The notes below the pieces were generated by a model, which searched no databases, was not told the origin of the DNA, and saw nothing but the letters and a program-made list of their open reading frames with translations. A program made the position numbers and the translations under genes. A stretch of DNA of 64,000 nucleotides from CAYUVA01 sp964448115 [NCBI: uncultured bacterium] (GTDB lineage Bacteria > CAYUVA01). Shown piece by piece: positions 19,178 through 28,816 of this stretch; positions within the stretch are counted from its first letter, which is position 1; each line of letters starts with the position of its first letter. Location: contig CAYUVA010000002.1 in NCBI GenBank assembly GCA_964448115.1, positions 1-64,000 of the forward strand. The letters are read 5' to 3'.

Positions 19178-19594
19178 TCAGGTGGGGGATCTCAGGTTTT
19201 CGATTCTCTCCTTGATCTCGTCCCTGATTCGCCGGTACACACCTAAGATCGTCTCTTCATCGCCGTCAGCCTCGGCAGGATCCTCGATGCTCCAATGAAT
19301 ATGCCTTGCACCTCTCGGCACCATCGGGCAGGTCTGCTTGGCATGATCGCAAAGTGTGATCACCACATCCATCTCATCCCAGGGGACCTGATCGATCGTC
19401 TTGGAGAACTGGTCGCTGATATCGATTCCGATCTCCTTCATTACGCGCATCGCATAAGGATTCATTCCGTGAGCCTCTATGCCGGCACTGTAGATCTCAT
19501 AAGTATCAGCCATCATTCTCTTGGCAAATCCCTCAGCCATTTGGCTGCGACAGGAGTTGCCGGTGCACAGGAAAAGCAATCTCTTTCTAGTCAT
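19178..19594 (-). CDS. arsC: Arsenate reductase, thioredoxin-coupled LMW-PTP type
   Basis: The 138-residue protein has the P-loop CTGNSCRS with Cys10, and Cys82 and Cys89 in LCDHAKQTCP. These three positions match exactly the catalytic cysteines of the Staphylococcus aureus pI258 ArsC type, which reduces arsenate to arsenite with thioredoxin. No arsR, arsB or acr3 is visible nearby, so it is an orphan arsenic gene here. A low-molecular-weight protein phosphatase role is less likely because all three redox cysteines are kept. Confidence 0.9.
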   Translation of the reverse strand: MTRKRLLFLCTGNSCRSQMAEGFAKRMMADTYEIYSAGIEAHGMNPYAMRVMKEIGIDISDQFSKTIDQVPWDEMDVVITLCDHAKQTCPMVPRGARHIHWSIEDPAEADGDEETILGVYRRIRDEIKERIENLRSPT

Positions 19595-19620
19595 AATGTT
19601 TTGTGTTTAATCGACTATTT

Positions 19621-19637
19621 CTTTGCGTCTTTGCGTG
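19621..19637 (+). repeat. Dispersed repeat copy
   Basis: CTTTGCGTCTTTGCGTG lies in the gap between two minus-strand genes (arsC and the DUF1648 protein). It is identical over 17 bases to part of the copy at 53570-53588 and related to the antisense copies at 4111-4156. Confidence 0.6.
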
Positions 19638-19654
19638 CCCCGCTCCCCGCCTTC

Positions 19655-20797
19655 CTACTTGAGTAGAAGCGGGATAAGGAATGATGTGGCGATGATCAGT
19701 CCCATGAAAGCGAGGAATCCGATCGTGATCCACCATGACTTTTTATTTCCGAAGTTTAGTGTGTATCCATAACCGACTAGCTTCTCCACAAATATGGCTG
19801 GATCTTTGGGATTATAATAGATGATGCCCCACTTCCATCCCTCGGAGTCCTTTGAGTATCCCGGATCGACAGTGCCGAGTAGGTTTACTATGCAATCATT
19901 GATCCCCTTGTATCGTCGCATGTAGATAACCGTAGCGATGATGACCAATGGAACCGTGCCAATTGTCATCAGCATCAAGCCAGGCTCTCCCGAGGGTGCA
20001 TCCAAGGCTGCCCGAACAACGATAGTCTGCATATAGGCAAAGATCATCACCATGACAAGACGCATGGCGGTAAGAAAGTTCATATTGAGGCGAATCTTTT
20101 TATCAACCAGCAAAAGATACTCCTTGAGGTGTTCTTTGGGCATTGTCGCCTTTGAGTGCACTATTGCCAGTCCAGCGATCAACATAAGCAAGTATACGCC
20201 GAGATTAACTATCGATATGGAAAAGACGGAGAAGATATTCTTCTGCGAGTAGCCATCAGGAGCGCCTGCTGCATCGAAGTGTACCGCTATGCGCTGCGAC
20301 ATCTGCGGATAATGTACAACCCCATAAAGCACAGAGGCAATGATACAGGTAAGACATAACACCTCAATCGGTGGATGAAGGTAATCGATTAACCTTCTCT
20401 TTGGGGGATTAAGTGAGGTTAGATCAATTTCAGGCAATTCCTCGTTAGGCTTCACCATTCGATGCCAGTAAATCCATAATGCTAATGCAAATAGTGCAGG
20501 TATGAAAAGATGAAGCGAGATAGCTAATTCCCTCCTATCTGAGCCTACAAATAAGTAATACAGGGCTACTGCAAAGGATATCGCTATAAAAATCAACCAC
20601 TTGCGGAAGATTATCGGCTTGGCGGTCTCCCGGTAGTACTGCCTGGAGATCCTGACTCCAAAGAAAGCCTCCCTGCCTCGAAGGACAGGGATGATGCCGA
20701 GCAAGATAGCAAGGAACAGATCGATCAAGAGCACGATGTATAGTTCGATAGTAGTACTCATTGCTAAAATTATATACAGGAATTGCATCGTGATCAA
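19655..20797 (-). CDS. DUF1648/DUF5808-type membrane protein
   Basis: The 380-residue protein has about eight hydrophobic helices. The middle part has PQMSQRIAVHFDAAGAPDGY, the conserved outer-loop pattern of DUF1648 (SdpI-like) domains. Near the C-terminus WGIIYYNPKDPAIFVEK and GYGYTLNFGN match the small DUF5808 motif. SdpI is an immunity and signalling protein in Bacillus, but the wider family is uncharacterised, so no function is claimed. The ATG at 20762 (before STTIEL) would be a reasonable alternative start. It is divergent from argS, with 74 bases between. Confidence 0.7.
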   Translation of the reverse strand: MITMQFLYIILAMSTTIELYIVLLIDLFLAILLGIIPVLRGREAFFGVRISRQYYRETAKPIIFRKWLIFIAISFAVALYYLFVGSDRRELAISLHLFIPALFALALWIYWHRMVKPNEELPEIDLTSLNPPKRRLIDYLHPPIEVLCLTCIIASVLYGVVHYPQMSQRIAVHFDAAGAPDGYSQKNIFSVFSISIVNLGVYLLMLIAGLAIVHSKATMPKEHLKEYLLLVDKKIRLNMNFLTAMRLVMVMIFAYMQTIVVRAALDAPSGEPGLMLMTIGTVPLVIIATVIYMRRYKGINDCIVNLLGTVDPGYSKDSEGWKWGIIYYNPKDPAIFVEKLVGYGYTLNFGNKKSWWITIGFLAFMGLIIATSFLIPLLLK

Positions 20798-20871
20798 AGT
20801 ATGCTTATTTAGCTATTAAACACGGAAAGCTCCTAGAATCATCGAGGAGGATCTGCTAACATTATGCAGCC

Positions 20872-22509
20872 ATGAAGGAGATCATCGAGAAACTTCTTGA
20901 AGAAAGCCTGAAGTCCTGTAAAGAACTGGTTTCCGAGCAGAATATTCCACCAGTGCAGGTTAGCTACCCGGATCCCAAGTTCGGAGATTTTACGACCAAC
21001 ATAGCCATGTTGCTGCCTAAAATACTTAGGCAGTCGCCGATGAAGATCGCCGAGACCATCATTGCCAATCTTCCCCCCTGTGCTGATCTTGATCATGTTG
21101 AAGCTGTCAAGCCAGGCTTTATGAACTCTACCATGAAGCCCTCTTTCTGGCACCAGAGCCTCTACCGCATTTTGACCGAAGGTATCCAATACAAGCCGGT
21201 TGCCAGTAAGAAGGTGAACCTCGAATTTGTCAGCGCCAATCCAACCGGACCGCTGAACGTGGTAAACGCAAGGGCTGCCTCACTGGGAGATAGTCTTGCC
21301 AGGATAATGCGCAAGGTTGGATATAAAGTCGATACCGAGTTCTATGTCAACGATGCTGGACGCCAGGTGATGCTTCTGGGCAATTCGATAAAGGCGCGCT
21401 TGGCTCAGCTTTATGGAGACAATATGGAACTACCCGAAGATGGCTACGGTGGTGATTATATAATCGAGATAGCTGAAGCACTTAAACAAAAACTCGACAA
21501 GCAATGTAAGACATACATGGAACTATCGGATCAAGAATACTCGGATTTCGGGGTTGAGGCGATAATCGAACAGCAAAGAACCGCGCTTGAGAATTTCGGG
21601 GTCATCTTTGATCGCTGGTTCCACGAGCGTTCGCTTTATGCGGGAACTGTGGATAAGGTGCTAAAGATTCTGCAAGAAAAGGGGCTTCTGTACGAGAAAG
21701 ATGGCGCTTTATGGCTGCGAACGACCCAATACGGAGATGATGAGGACAGGGTACTGAAAAAGAGCGATGGCTATCCGACATACTTCTTGTCAGACATAGC
21801 CTACCATTATGATAAATTCATGCGGGGGTACGACCTGGTAATCGACATCTGGGGTCCGGATCATCATGGGCATATAAAGCGCATGAATGCAGCCATCAAG
21901 GCACTTGGCTTCGATCCTGCAAAGTTCGAGGTTCTTATCGCACAGCTTGTAACCCTCAAACGCGGCCAAGAGACGGTCAAGATGTCCAAGCGGGGCGGTG
22001 AATTCGTTACCCTCGATGAGCTTGTCGAGGAGATAGGTGTTGATGCGGCTCGTTGCTTCTTTTTGATGCGTCGTTTTGATAGCCACCTCGATTTCGATCT
22101 TAAGTTGGCAGTTACCCAAAGCTCGGAAAACCCGGTTTACTATCTCCAATACGCCCATGCAAGGATATGTAGTGTATTCGAGAAGGCAAAGAAGAGGGGT
22201 TATGAGGTGCCTAAGCCGTCATTGCATAAGCTTGCTTCGCTAGATACTATCCAGGAACTGCGCTTGATTAACCAGGTCAACAGGTTCCCCGAGATAGTTG
22301 TCGAGGCGGCATTGTCTTTCGAGCCACATAGGGTAACATTCTATCTGCACGACCTGTGCTCCGAATTCCACAACTACTACAATCACCAGCGCATACTCGT
22401 TGATGACCCTATGGAACGGGGGGCAAGGTTGCTTTTACTCTCTGGCTTCAGGCAGACGCTCAAAGAGGGATTGAACCTACTAGGAATAAAGGCACCGGAG
22501 AAAATGTAA
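20872..22509 (+). CDS. argS: Arginyl-tRNA synthetase with altered HIGH motif
   Basis: This is a class I synthetase charging tRNA-Arg. It has the N-terminal Add1-like domain (residues 1-95), the Rossmann catalytic core, and KMSKR near residue 370 (VKMSKRGGEF). The C-terminal part is the anticodon-binding DALR domain. At 545 residues the length is normal. The canonical HIGH signature is replaced: after NPTGPL comes NVVNAR (residues 129-134), so both histidines are Asn. No second argS is visible in the window. The downstream SPOR gene follows by 21 bases, an arrangement seen in some other bacteria. Confidence 0.93.
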   Translation: MKEIIEKLLEESLKSCKELVSEQNIPPVQVSYPDPKFGDFTTNIAMLLPKILRQSPMKIAETIIANLPPCADLDHVEAVKPGFMNSTMKPSFWHQSLYRILTEGIQYKPVASKKVNLEFVSANPTGPLNVVNARAASLGDSLARIMRKVGYKVDTEFYVNDAGRQVMLLGNSIKARLAQLYGDNMELPEDGYGGDYIIEIAEALKQKLDKQCKTYMELSDQEYSDFGVEAIIEQQRTALENFGVIFDRWFHERSLYAGTVDKVLKILQEKGLLYEKDGALWLRTTQYGDDEDRVLKKSDGYPTYFLSDIAYHYDKFMRGYDLVIDIWGPDHHGHIKRMNAAIKALGFDPAKFEVLIAQLVTLKRGQETVKMSKRGGEFVTLDELVEEIGVDAARCFFLMRRFDSHLDFDLKLAVTQSSENPVYYLQYAHARICSVFEKAKKRGYEVPKPSLHKLASLDTIQELRLINQVNRFPEIVVEAALSFEPHRVTFYLHDLCSEFHNYYNHQRILVDDPMERGARLLLLSGFRQTLKEGLNLLGIKAPEKM

Positions 22510-22530
22510 ATCTAAGCGGAGGTTAAACAA

Positions 22531-23241
22531 ATGACCGTATCATATAACCTGAGAGATGATGACCAAGATGGTTACAAGTACACCATGAGGCTCAAATCGA
22601 GCCATATCACATTTTTTTTAGTCGGCGGATTGGTCTGCGCATTCCTGATATTCATCCTCGGATACTCCATCGGCAAAAATGTGGGTACCAGGGAGGGATT
22701 TATAACCGAACAGCAGGTTGGACTCACCCCAGCCGATAGGGCACAAGGAGCAGGTAAGGCACAGGATAAAGAGAAGGAGTCTCCCTGGCTGGAGACTAAG
22801 GTTACCTTGCCTGAAGCGGAGCCGACACTTGATGAATACTGGATCGCATCCACCGATAAGAGACAATCCCCAAAACCGACATCTATTCCCAAGGCTAAGC
22901 AAAAGGTGGAGCCAACATCACACCCTGTAAAGAAAGGATCGATGGAACCTACGCCACCAATCCAAGCACAAAAGCAACAAGTAAAGCCCAAATATACCAT
23001 CCAGGTTGCAGCCGGCAGGAATAAAGAAGGCGCCTACAAACTGAAGCAGGATCTAATTAAAGCCGGTTGGGATAGCTATATAACATTACTGAAACCTCGA
23101 AGGGGAGGTGTTATATATCGCATAAGAGTCGGCAAGTACGAGTATCGCGACCAGGCAGAGAAGCAGTTAGTTAAGCTAAAGAAAAACAGGAAATATAGGG
23201 ACGCATATATTCTGCCTTATCAAAAGGAGCCGGAGTACTAG
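22531..23241 (+). CDS. SPOR-domain inner-membrane protein
   Basis: A short cytoplasmic tail, one hydrophobic helix (residues 27-48), then a Pro/Lys/Glu-rich periplasmic linker and a C-terminal SPOR domain (about 155-232) beginning YTIQVAAGRNKEGAYKL. SPOR domains bind septal peptidoglycan lacking stem peptides, so the likely site is the division septum. The start is an ATG preceded by GCGGAGG about eight bases upstream. It lies 21 bases after argS and is likely co-transcribed with it. Confidence 0.85.
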   Translation: MTVSYNLRDDDQDGYKYTMRLKSSHITFFLVGGLVCAFLIFILGYSIGKNVGTREGFITEQQVGLTPADRAQGAGKAQDKEKESPWLETKVTLPEAEPTLDEYWIASTDKRQSPKPTSIPKAKQKVEPTSHPVKKGSMEPTPPIQAQKQQVKPKYTIQVAAGRNKEGAYKLKQDLIKAGWDSYITLLKPRRGGVIYRIRVGKYEYRDQAEKQLVKLKKNRKYRDAYILPYQKEPEY

Positions 23242-23343
23242 AAATAAATTGACAATGGTTCTTATTCACTCAAAGGTTGTATAAAATTCTAGCAACCTAT
23301 CTTTTGATGTCACAAAAATAATGTTAAGCGTTACGGGTATGCC

Positions 23344-23985
23344 TTATAACTTGAGCAGCACTCCTAGCGCGATCTGGTGCACCTCGACATTGTCTTTCAC
23401 ATCCTCTCTCTCTGCTCCCTCTTCGAGCCGCAGTCGATAATCGAGCGAGAAGTTACGATATTGGTATTCAAGGAAAATGCCGAGTACCGAAAGATCTAAC
23501 TCAGCACCTAGCAATCCCTGGTATCCGAATCCCATGAAGCTATCACTGCCGCTGATCTTTGTGCCACTTATGGTGGTAGAGACCTTCAACTCGCTCCAGT
23601 AGGCTCCAACACCGACCCCTGCATAGGGTACTATCAAAGGCAAAGGAATGCGCAGCTTGGCATTGAGGGTTACCGGTATCAGGCGGTATGTAAGGTCGAT
23701 CTTCTCTATGCCGGCAACGCCTGGCTTCTCGGTCTTTGTATTCGAGTAGTAATCGACCTCCAGGCTCAGGTATAAAAGCTCGGTGAAGCTCCTGTCCAGC
23801 TCGGCGCCGAAGAAGAAACCCTCACTTTTCGTGTCCAGCTTCTCAACTTCCTTTTTTAGATCATCTATCTCTCCAAAGGATAGATAACCGAGCTTGAAGC
23901 CGAGAGCTTTGTCAGCATGAGCATCGCCTGCATACATGGCGACAATAAGGCTAAACAAGACAAACAAAAGAACTCTTTTATGCAT
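23344..23985 (-). CDS. Outer-membrane beta-barrel protein (OmpW/OmpA-like barrel)
   Basis: The ATG at 23985 is preceded by GGGAGG at a good distance; an upstream in-frame start is less likely. Residues 1-23 form a clear signal peptide ending DAHA. The rest shows the alternating pattern of a small eight-stranded barrel (LGFKLGYLSFGEI, LIVPYAGVGVGAYW, IFLEYQYRNFSLDYRL) and ends in LGVLLKL. Function is unknown. It follows the polyferredoxin gene on the same strand with a 96-base gap. Confidence 0.75.
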   Translation of the reverse strand: MHKRVLLFVLFSLIVAMYAGDAHADKALGFKLGYLSFGEIDDLKKEVEKLDTKSEGFFFGAELDRSFTELLYLSLEVDYYSNTKTEKPGVAGIEKIDLTYRLIPVTLNAKLRIPLPLIVPYAGVGVGAYWSELKVSTTISGTKISGSDSFMGFGYQGLLGAELDLSVLGIFLEYQYRNFSLDYRLRLEEGAEREDVKDNVEVHQIALGVLLKL

Positions 23986-24081
23986 TAAGTCCTCCCGGTT
24001 AGTAACTTTCACCATAAATATACTTCAAAATCATTTACCATTTCAAGATCATCAACAACCGATCGGTCATCCAGATCAGAC

Positions 24082-25704
24082 CTATTTATATCTTATTCTG
24101 GTCTCCCCCTCACGGACTACGATAATGGCTGCCTTTCCGAGCACTGGGCAGACATACTCGCAGATGCCGCAGCCATTGCAAAGGTCAGCATCGACCTCCG
24201 GCACCATTATCAGATCTCCCCTGCGCCTCTGACCTTTACCTGATTTTGCTCCATACCCGTAGCCGTATCCATATCTGCCCTTATGGTTTGCCGTGTTGTC
24301 TAAATGCTCGGCTTCGACCCCCTGGAGTTGATTATTTCGGGGTACCATCTTTATCGCCTTGTCCGGTATGGGGCAGTGCTCCTCGCAGACCACGCAGTTC
24401 TTGTCCTCGATGAACGGTATGCATAGATCCTCGATGATTTTAGCCTTGCCGATGTTCCATTTTTTCTTTATCGGCAAGGGTAGCTCTTGAATCGCCCCCG
24501 TAGGGCATATCTGGCCACAGAGTGTGCAGTTGTACTCGCAATAGCCGAGCCTCGGTATCAGCACCGGCGACCAGAATCCCTCCACCCCAGAGCTTAAAAG
24601 AGCAGGATGGAGCGCGCTGGTAGGACAGATACGCATGCACTCCCCGCAGCGGATACAGGTGTCGAGGAAGCTAGCCTCCGGCAGTGCGCCAGGAGGACGG
24701 ATAAGGCTATGGGGCAGGTTGTGCTTGATCGGATCCAGCTTCAATGTCGGCACCATTGCCAGGCTCACCGCGCTGGTTACCAGGAACCTGCGCCGCGATA
24801 GGTCAACCGCGCCAGTGGATGGAGTCCAGGCAACGCCACGCTTGATGAAGCTGATCGCATCCACCGGGCACTCCTTTTGGCACACTAGGCACATGACACA
24901 TTCAGCTTGTTTGCATAAGGTGGCATCCTGGTGGTCGATGCAGCCAGTGGGGCACTCGCTGGAACAGAGTCCGCACTGGATGCAATCCTCGGAGCATCGA
25001 TACCGAAATGGAGAGATCAACGAAATAATCCCCAGTAAGGCTCCCAAGGGGCAAGCATTTGAGCACCACCAGCGCCGCCCTAAAACACCAAGAGTGAAAA
25101 CTGCTAAAAACAGGATGAAAACAGAAAGCGACTGATTGAAGTGTTGCTGTGGGATAGTGAAAATGTTGCGAAATAAGAAATCATAGATCCCCTCAAAGAT
25201 ACACCCGAGCACGGGGAGATCGCTCAATGCCCACATACCATCCAGAAACAGGTAGCTTGTATAAGGATATATCGATACCGAAAGGCTGCGTACTAGCAGG
25301 CTCATCGGGTCCAATAGTAAAAGCAACTGCGTGGAGAATATGGCGGTGATCAGGATAAAGGTTAACAGGGCGAACTTGAGCCAGCGGACATCCACCCTTT
25401 TTCTCTTCCTCAAGCCGAGTTTCCCTAGCAAGGAGTCGAATATGTCGATCAGCGTCCCCAGGGGGCAGATCCACCCGCAAAATACCCTCCCGAACAATAA
25501 TGTGAGAGCTATAATATATAAAGAAGGTAGAAGCAGAGGCTCTACGGTGCGATAGGCAATGGATACTCCGAAAAAGATAAGGGGGCTTATGCGCAGGAAG
25601 ATATTAAGCGGTTGCTCGATGATATCGACCCCCTTGTATCTGGTCTCCCAAAAGAGCCACAAAAAGACGAAAAGGAGCGAGTACTGGATAATCTTCCTTG
25701 GCAT
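24082..25704 (-). CDS. Membrane polyferredoxin: NapH-type and NapG-type parts fused
   Basis: The first 230 residues form about five hydrophobic helices with RVFCGWICPLG and SNACPLG, typical of NapH/CcoG-like membrane proteins. Then come two ferredoxin motifs (CSEDCIQCGLCSSECP and CKQAECVMCLVCQKECP). Near residue 300 an internal twin-arginine-like signal (SRRRFLVTS followed by a hydrophobic stretch) opens a second part with further clusters (CIRCGECMRICP, CEYNCTLCGQICP, CNGCGICEYVCP). This order suggests NapH and NapG/MauM-like modules fused in one chain of 540 residues. A Tyr-Gly repeat (YGYGYGYG) interrupts the C-terminal part. Likely role: quinol-linked electron transfer to periplasmic ferredoxin domains. 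It starts 26 bases after the DUF362 gene. Confidence 0.82.
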   Translation of the reverse strand: MPRKIIQYSLLFVFLWLFWETRYKGVDIIEQPLNIFLRISPLIFFGVSIAYRTVEPLLLPSLYIIALTLLFGRVFCGWICPLGTLIDIFDSLLGKLGLRKRKRVDVRWLKFALLTFILITAIFSTQLLLLLDPMSLLVRSLSVSIYPYTSYLFLDGMWALSDLPVLGCIFEGIYDFLFRNIFTIPQQHFNQSLSVFILFLAVFTLGVLGRRWWCSNACPLGALLGIISLISPFRYRCSEDCIQCGLCSSECPTGCIDHQDATLCKQAECVMCLVCQKECPVDAISFIKRGVAWTPSTGAVDLSRRRFLVTSAVSLAMVPTLKLDPIKHNLPHSLIRPPGALPEASFLDTCIRCGECMRICPTSALHPALLSSGVEGFWSPVLIPRLGYCEYNCTLCGQICPTGAIQELPLPIKKKWNIGKAKIIEDLCIPFIEDKNCVVCEEHCPIPDKAIKMVPRNNQLQGVEAEHLDNTANHKGRYGYGYGYGAKSGKGQRRRGDLIMVPEVDADLCNGCGICEYVCPVLGKAAIIVVREGETRIRYK

Positions 25705-25730
25705 AGTATTTCTAATCGAGCATGTTCTAT

Positions 25731-26684
25731 CTAAGCTGCTGCCAGGCTATGCGTAACCCGTTTCACCTTGCCCAGGTCCATCTCCCCCAAGCCGACCTTG
25801 TATCCATTTATCAGCCATTGTAGCGTTGCTGTTGGCACTCCCATGATCTTAGCAGCCTGTGCATCAGCGGTAACAACGCTAGGAGAGGCGACCACTGTAT
25901 TGAGCACCTTTACATCATCGAGGTTGCCGCCGCTTGGACCGTGTGCGATAAGCACCCTGGTCATATCGATCACGGTCAGGTCGCTTTTCACAACCTGGTT
26001 AAGATCGGGGAGCTTCTTGTCGATGTCAACATGGATGCTTCCCCTTCTGCCGCCGATGATCCCCATGATGTTCTTCATTCCCAAGGTCAGCCTGGTCAAC
26101 CCGTGGTGCTTTGCAACCGGCACATTGATAAAGACATCCGCCTCGAGCGCATCCTTGTAGAACTTCCACTTACCAAGTATAAGTTTATCCTTTATCTTCA
26201 CATCGACAAACTTGCGCTCATCGATAAGGTAGATGCTCACTCTCGAATCATCCAACGACTCGACAGCATCCTTGATCCCGCTATTTACATAGCATCTTCT
26301 AGGGTCATTGCATGTATTATCGAAGACTCGCACCTTGCCGGCGCCGGCATCGAGGCAGAGTTTGATCAACTCCTTGACCACCTCTGGGTGCGTGTTTGCA
26401 GCCTGATTTGGATTTCGATCCCAGCCGATATTAGGCTTCACTATAACATTATCTCCCTTGGAGACGAAGCGCTTCATGCCGCCGAGGGCATAGATGGCTT
26501 TGTCAACAAGTTCTTTGGGTGCCCCGTCCTTGATTACCGCCAACTGGAGGGTCGGATCTGAGAGTAATCGGGTAGTATTAGTATCAAGGGCTGTGATGCC
26601 CTGAGCCAATAGCTTGAGCGGCGGGGCTATCATTGCCGATGCGGCAGCGCACAAGCCGAGCTTCAAGAATTCTCTTCTTCGCAT
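25731..26684 (-). CDS. Tat-exported DUF362 protein
   Basis: The protein begins MRRREFLKLG with a hydrophobic segment after it, a twin-arginine export signal, so it is folded in the cytoplasm, probably with a cofactor, and exported. The body matches DUF362: VIVKPNIGWDRNPNQAANTHP near residue 85 and NVPVAKHHGLTRLTLGMKN near 185. DUF362 proteins often sit beside ferredoxin genes; that is the case here with the polyferredoxin 26 bases downstream. The pair probably forms one redox unit. The reaction is unknown. Confidence 0.85.
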   Translation of the reverse strand: MRRREFLKLGLCAAASAMIAPPLKLLAQGITALDTNTTRLLSDPTLQLAVIKDGAPKELVDKAIYALGGMKRFVSKGDNVIVKPNIGWDRNPNQAANTHPEVVKELIKLCLDAGAGKVRVFDNTCNDPRRCYVNSGIKDAVESLDDSRVSIYLIDERKFVDVKIKDKLILGKWKFYKDALEADVFINVPVAKHHGLTRLTLGMKNIMGIIGGRRGSIHVDIDKKLPDLNQVVKSDLTVIDMTRVLIAHGPSGGNLDDVKVLNTVVASPSVVTADAQAAKIMGVPTATLQWLINGYKVGLGEMDLGKVKRVTHSLAAA

Positions 26685-26776
26685 CGTAGTCTATTCCCTT
26701 TCCTAAGTTAAAGCCATCATTACTTGCTTGTATAATTTAACAACCAATCAACCTGGTCAAATTCCCCTGGTGCTCT

Positions 26777-28816
26777 TCATTTCCTGCTTAACAGTGCTGG
26801 ATTCAGATTTAATGCTTTTTGCATCGCTTTATTCGCAGATTTCATATCGCCCATGTCCTTGTAAACCATAGCCAGGTTATAATACAAGAGCCAGTTATCG
26901 GCATCGAGGCTGATGCCCTGGTTGAATGTCTCGATAGCCAACTGGTTGCGCCCCCAGCGATTGTAGATGATGCCCAGGTTGCTGTATCCGCTCCCCGCTC
27001 GGGGGCGATAGCGTATCGACTCCTTGATCATTCGCTCCGCCTCGGCATAGTATCCCATCTCTGCGAGCGCATTGCCTATGTTGTTGTACTGGTCGGGCAT
27101 ATCGACCGCGTACCTGGCTGCTTGCAGGTAAGTATTCTTGGCTTGCTCCCATAAGCCGGTCTTTCGCATTATCTCCGCCCGTTGTATAAGATAGTGCCCT
27201 ACAATGGCGCGCATGGTGAAGTCCTTGTAAAGGCTCGCATCCATCAGCCCTCTAAGGGGTATATAATCCGGGAAATACACCAGGTTCTCGTAAACTGAAA
27301 TGCCCTTTCGCACCCGGAACAAGAACCCTTGGGGCATGATCTGTTCATCCTCGAAGAACTCGCCGACCACGCTCATAAAGGTCGGTGTTGTCGTATGGTC
27401 GCTTATGAATCGCATAAGCCCGGACCAGTTCATTCTAGGCAGCCCGCGACGTGTATTAGGGTAGAAGTATCCCTGAGCCTCCATGAACACCAGGTCTTGC
27501 CTCCAATTCTGGCAAGATTTCAGGTAAAATGGTATAAAGGTTATATTGTCCCCTTCAAGGAATATAAGCGCCTCCTGGGCTGCCGTATTTATCACATGCT
27601 TGCCGAAGTCATAAGCAAGCCAGGCGCGGCTTTTATCTCCATAGTAATAATTGCGGATGATAAGCATCGCAAGAGATAATGAAAGTAAAAAATAAAAAAT
27701 AACTTTTAGCCTTGGTGCAATTTTTTTTAGCCAGCTTAATATCGACTCTATGAAACACCCTATAAAGAATGCCATACAAAAATAAAACGGCAACAAATAT
27801 CGATAGACATACCCCATATCAGCGCGATTTCCGTAAAGCAGCATTATAACTACATTCCCCAGGGCTATTATTACAACCGCTATGCCGATTATTTTAAGGC
27901 GAAGGATTGCAATTAGCCCACCAGTTATGCCAACAATGAAAAAAACAACACCGAACTCATCGATGTTATAAGCGAGAACCCGCTTGAGCACCTCCAAGAT
28001 ATCGCCAAGGCTCCGGTCCATCATCTTGAAGGCATACTCCTTTTGGCTCATGTAAGATAAGAACCTATCCCAGGTGAAGGGAAACAGCCAATTCATGATG
28101 AGTTTTCGCGAGGCTCTTATGGGGATATAAAGATAGACCGATAATCCTAGAATGAAGAAAAAGATGCTGATAATGATATCCCTCAAGCGAGTAGTTCGCA
28201 AACTTGGTCCGATGCTTGTCCCTAAGATTATCAAGCCCCCCAGAATGCCCAATAGCGCGTGAAAATGGCTCCCCATTGCCAGGGCGGATATGAAACTAAA
28301 TGAGTATAGATAGGATAATCTTGGATCTTGCCGATAGTTGATGGCTAAAAGAACAAGCAGGGCAATGAAAAGTATGCTCAGCGTATATACCCGATAAATG
28401 GCGCTCTGGCTCCAGGTGGTGCGCCCCAGGATTAGTACAAGCGGGGAGCTTACCGCAACCAGCAGACTGAATTTCAAACGGATCAATATAAGCGCAAGGA
28501 TGATCGCTGCCCCGCAACCTGCGATCGCCGATGCCAGGTTGGTCGCATAAGCTATATTGCCCAAGGGGAGAAAGATAAACAGCCTTCCTAACATAAGCAA
28601 TACCGGGAACCCGGTCGGGTGAGGGACGGCTAATAAAAACGCTGCCGCGCTAAGCTCCCCGCTATCTCCAGTGTAAACCTCCGGCGCCAAGGATTTCACA
28701 AGATGTTCAAGCAATACTAGCATCAACAGCGCCAGGGATACTGCATGGGTTGAATATATTGAAGGGGAGGTTATATATCCTGTTGAGTGGATGTGTGATT
28801 TCTTGACAGCCATCAT
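26777..28816 (-). CDS. DUF2723 membrane protein with C-terminal TPRs
   Basis: The N-terminus has VYTGDSGELSAAA and VPHPTGFPV, the defining motifs of DUF2723, a GT-C-like family related to protein O-mannosyltransferases. Around ten hydrophobic helices follow. The last 130 residues hold three to four TPRs (NIGNALAEMGYYAEAERM, NLGIIYNRWGRNQLAIETF, NLAMVYKDMGDMKSANKAM). The start is ATG 28816 (a second ATG at 28813); the longer frame begins at a TTG. TPR-fused DUF2723 proteins may dock a partner, possibly the acceptor protein. It is divergent from a secreted toroid-repeat protein, a candidate acceptor, but that link is inference. Confidence 0.8.
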   Translation of the reverse strand: MMAVKKSHIHSTGYITSPSIYSTHAVSLALLMLVLLEHLVKSLAPEVYTGDSGELSAAAFLLAVPHPTGFPVLLMLGRLFIFLPLGNIAYATNLASAIAGCGAAIILALILIRLKFSLLVAVSSPLVLILGRTTWSQSAIYRVYTLSILFIALLVLLAINYRQDPRLSYLYSFSFISALAMGSHFHALLGILGGLIILGTSIGPSLRTTRLRDIIISIFFFILGLSVYLYIPIRASRKLIMNWLFPFTWDRFLSYMSQKEYAFKMMDRSLGDILEVLKRVLAYNIDEFGVVFFIVGITGGLIAILRLKIIGIAVVIIALGNVVIMLLYGNRADMGYVYRYLLPFYFCMAFFIGCFIESILSWLKKIAPRLKVIFYFLLSLSLAMLIIRNYYYGDKSRAWLAYDFGKHVINTAAQEALIFLEGDNITFIPFYLKSCQNWRQDLVFMEAQGYFYPNTRRGLPRMNWSGLMRFISDHTTTPTFMSVVGEFFEDEQIMPQGFLFRVRKGISVYENLVYFPDYIPLRGLMDASLYKDFTMRAIVGHYLIQRAEIMRKTGLWEQAKNTYLQAARYAVDMPDQYNNIGNALAEMGYYAEAERMIKESIRYRPRAGSGYSNLGIIYNRWGRNQLAIETFNQGISLDADNWLLYYNLAMVYKDMGDMKSANKAMQKALNLNPALLSRK

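Noticed and set aside
23249-23285. TTGACA ... TATAAA after the SPOR gene
   Set aside because: The hexamers are 25 bases apart, too far for a normal promoter, and no rightward gene follows.
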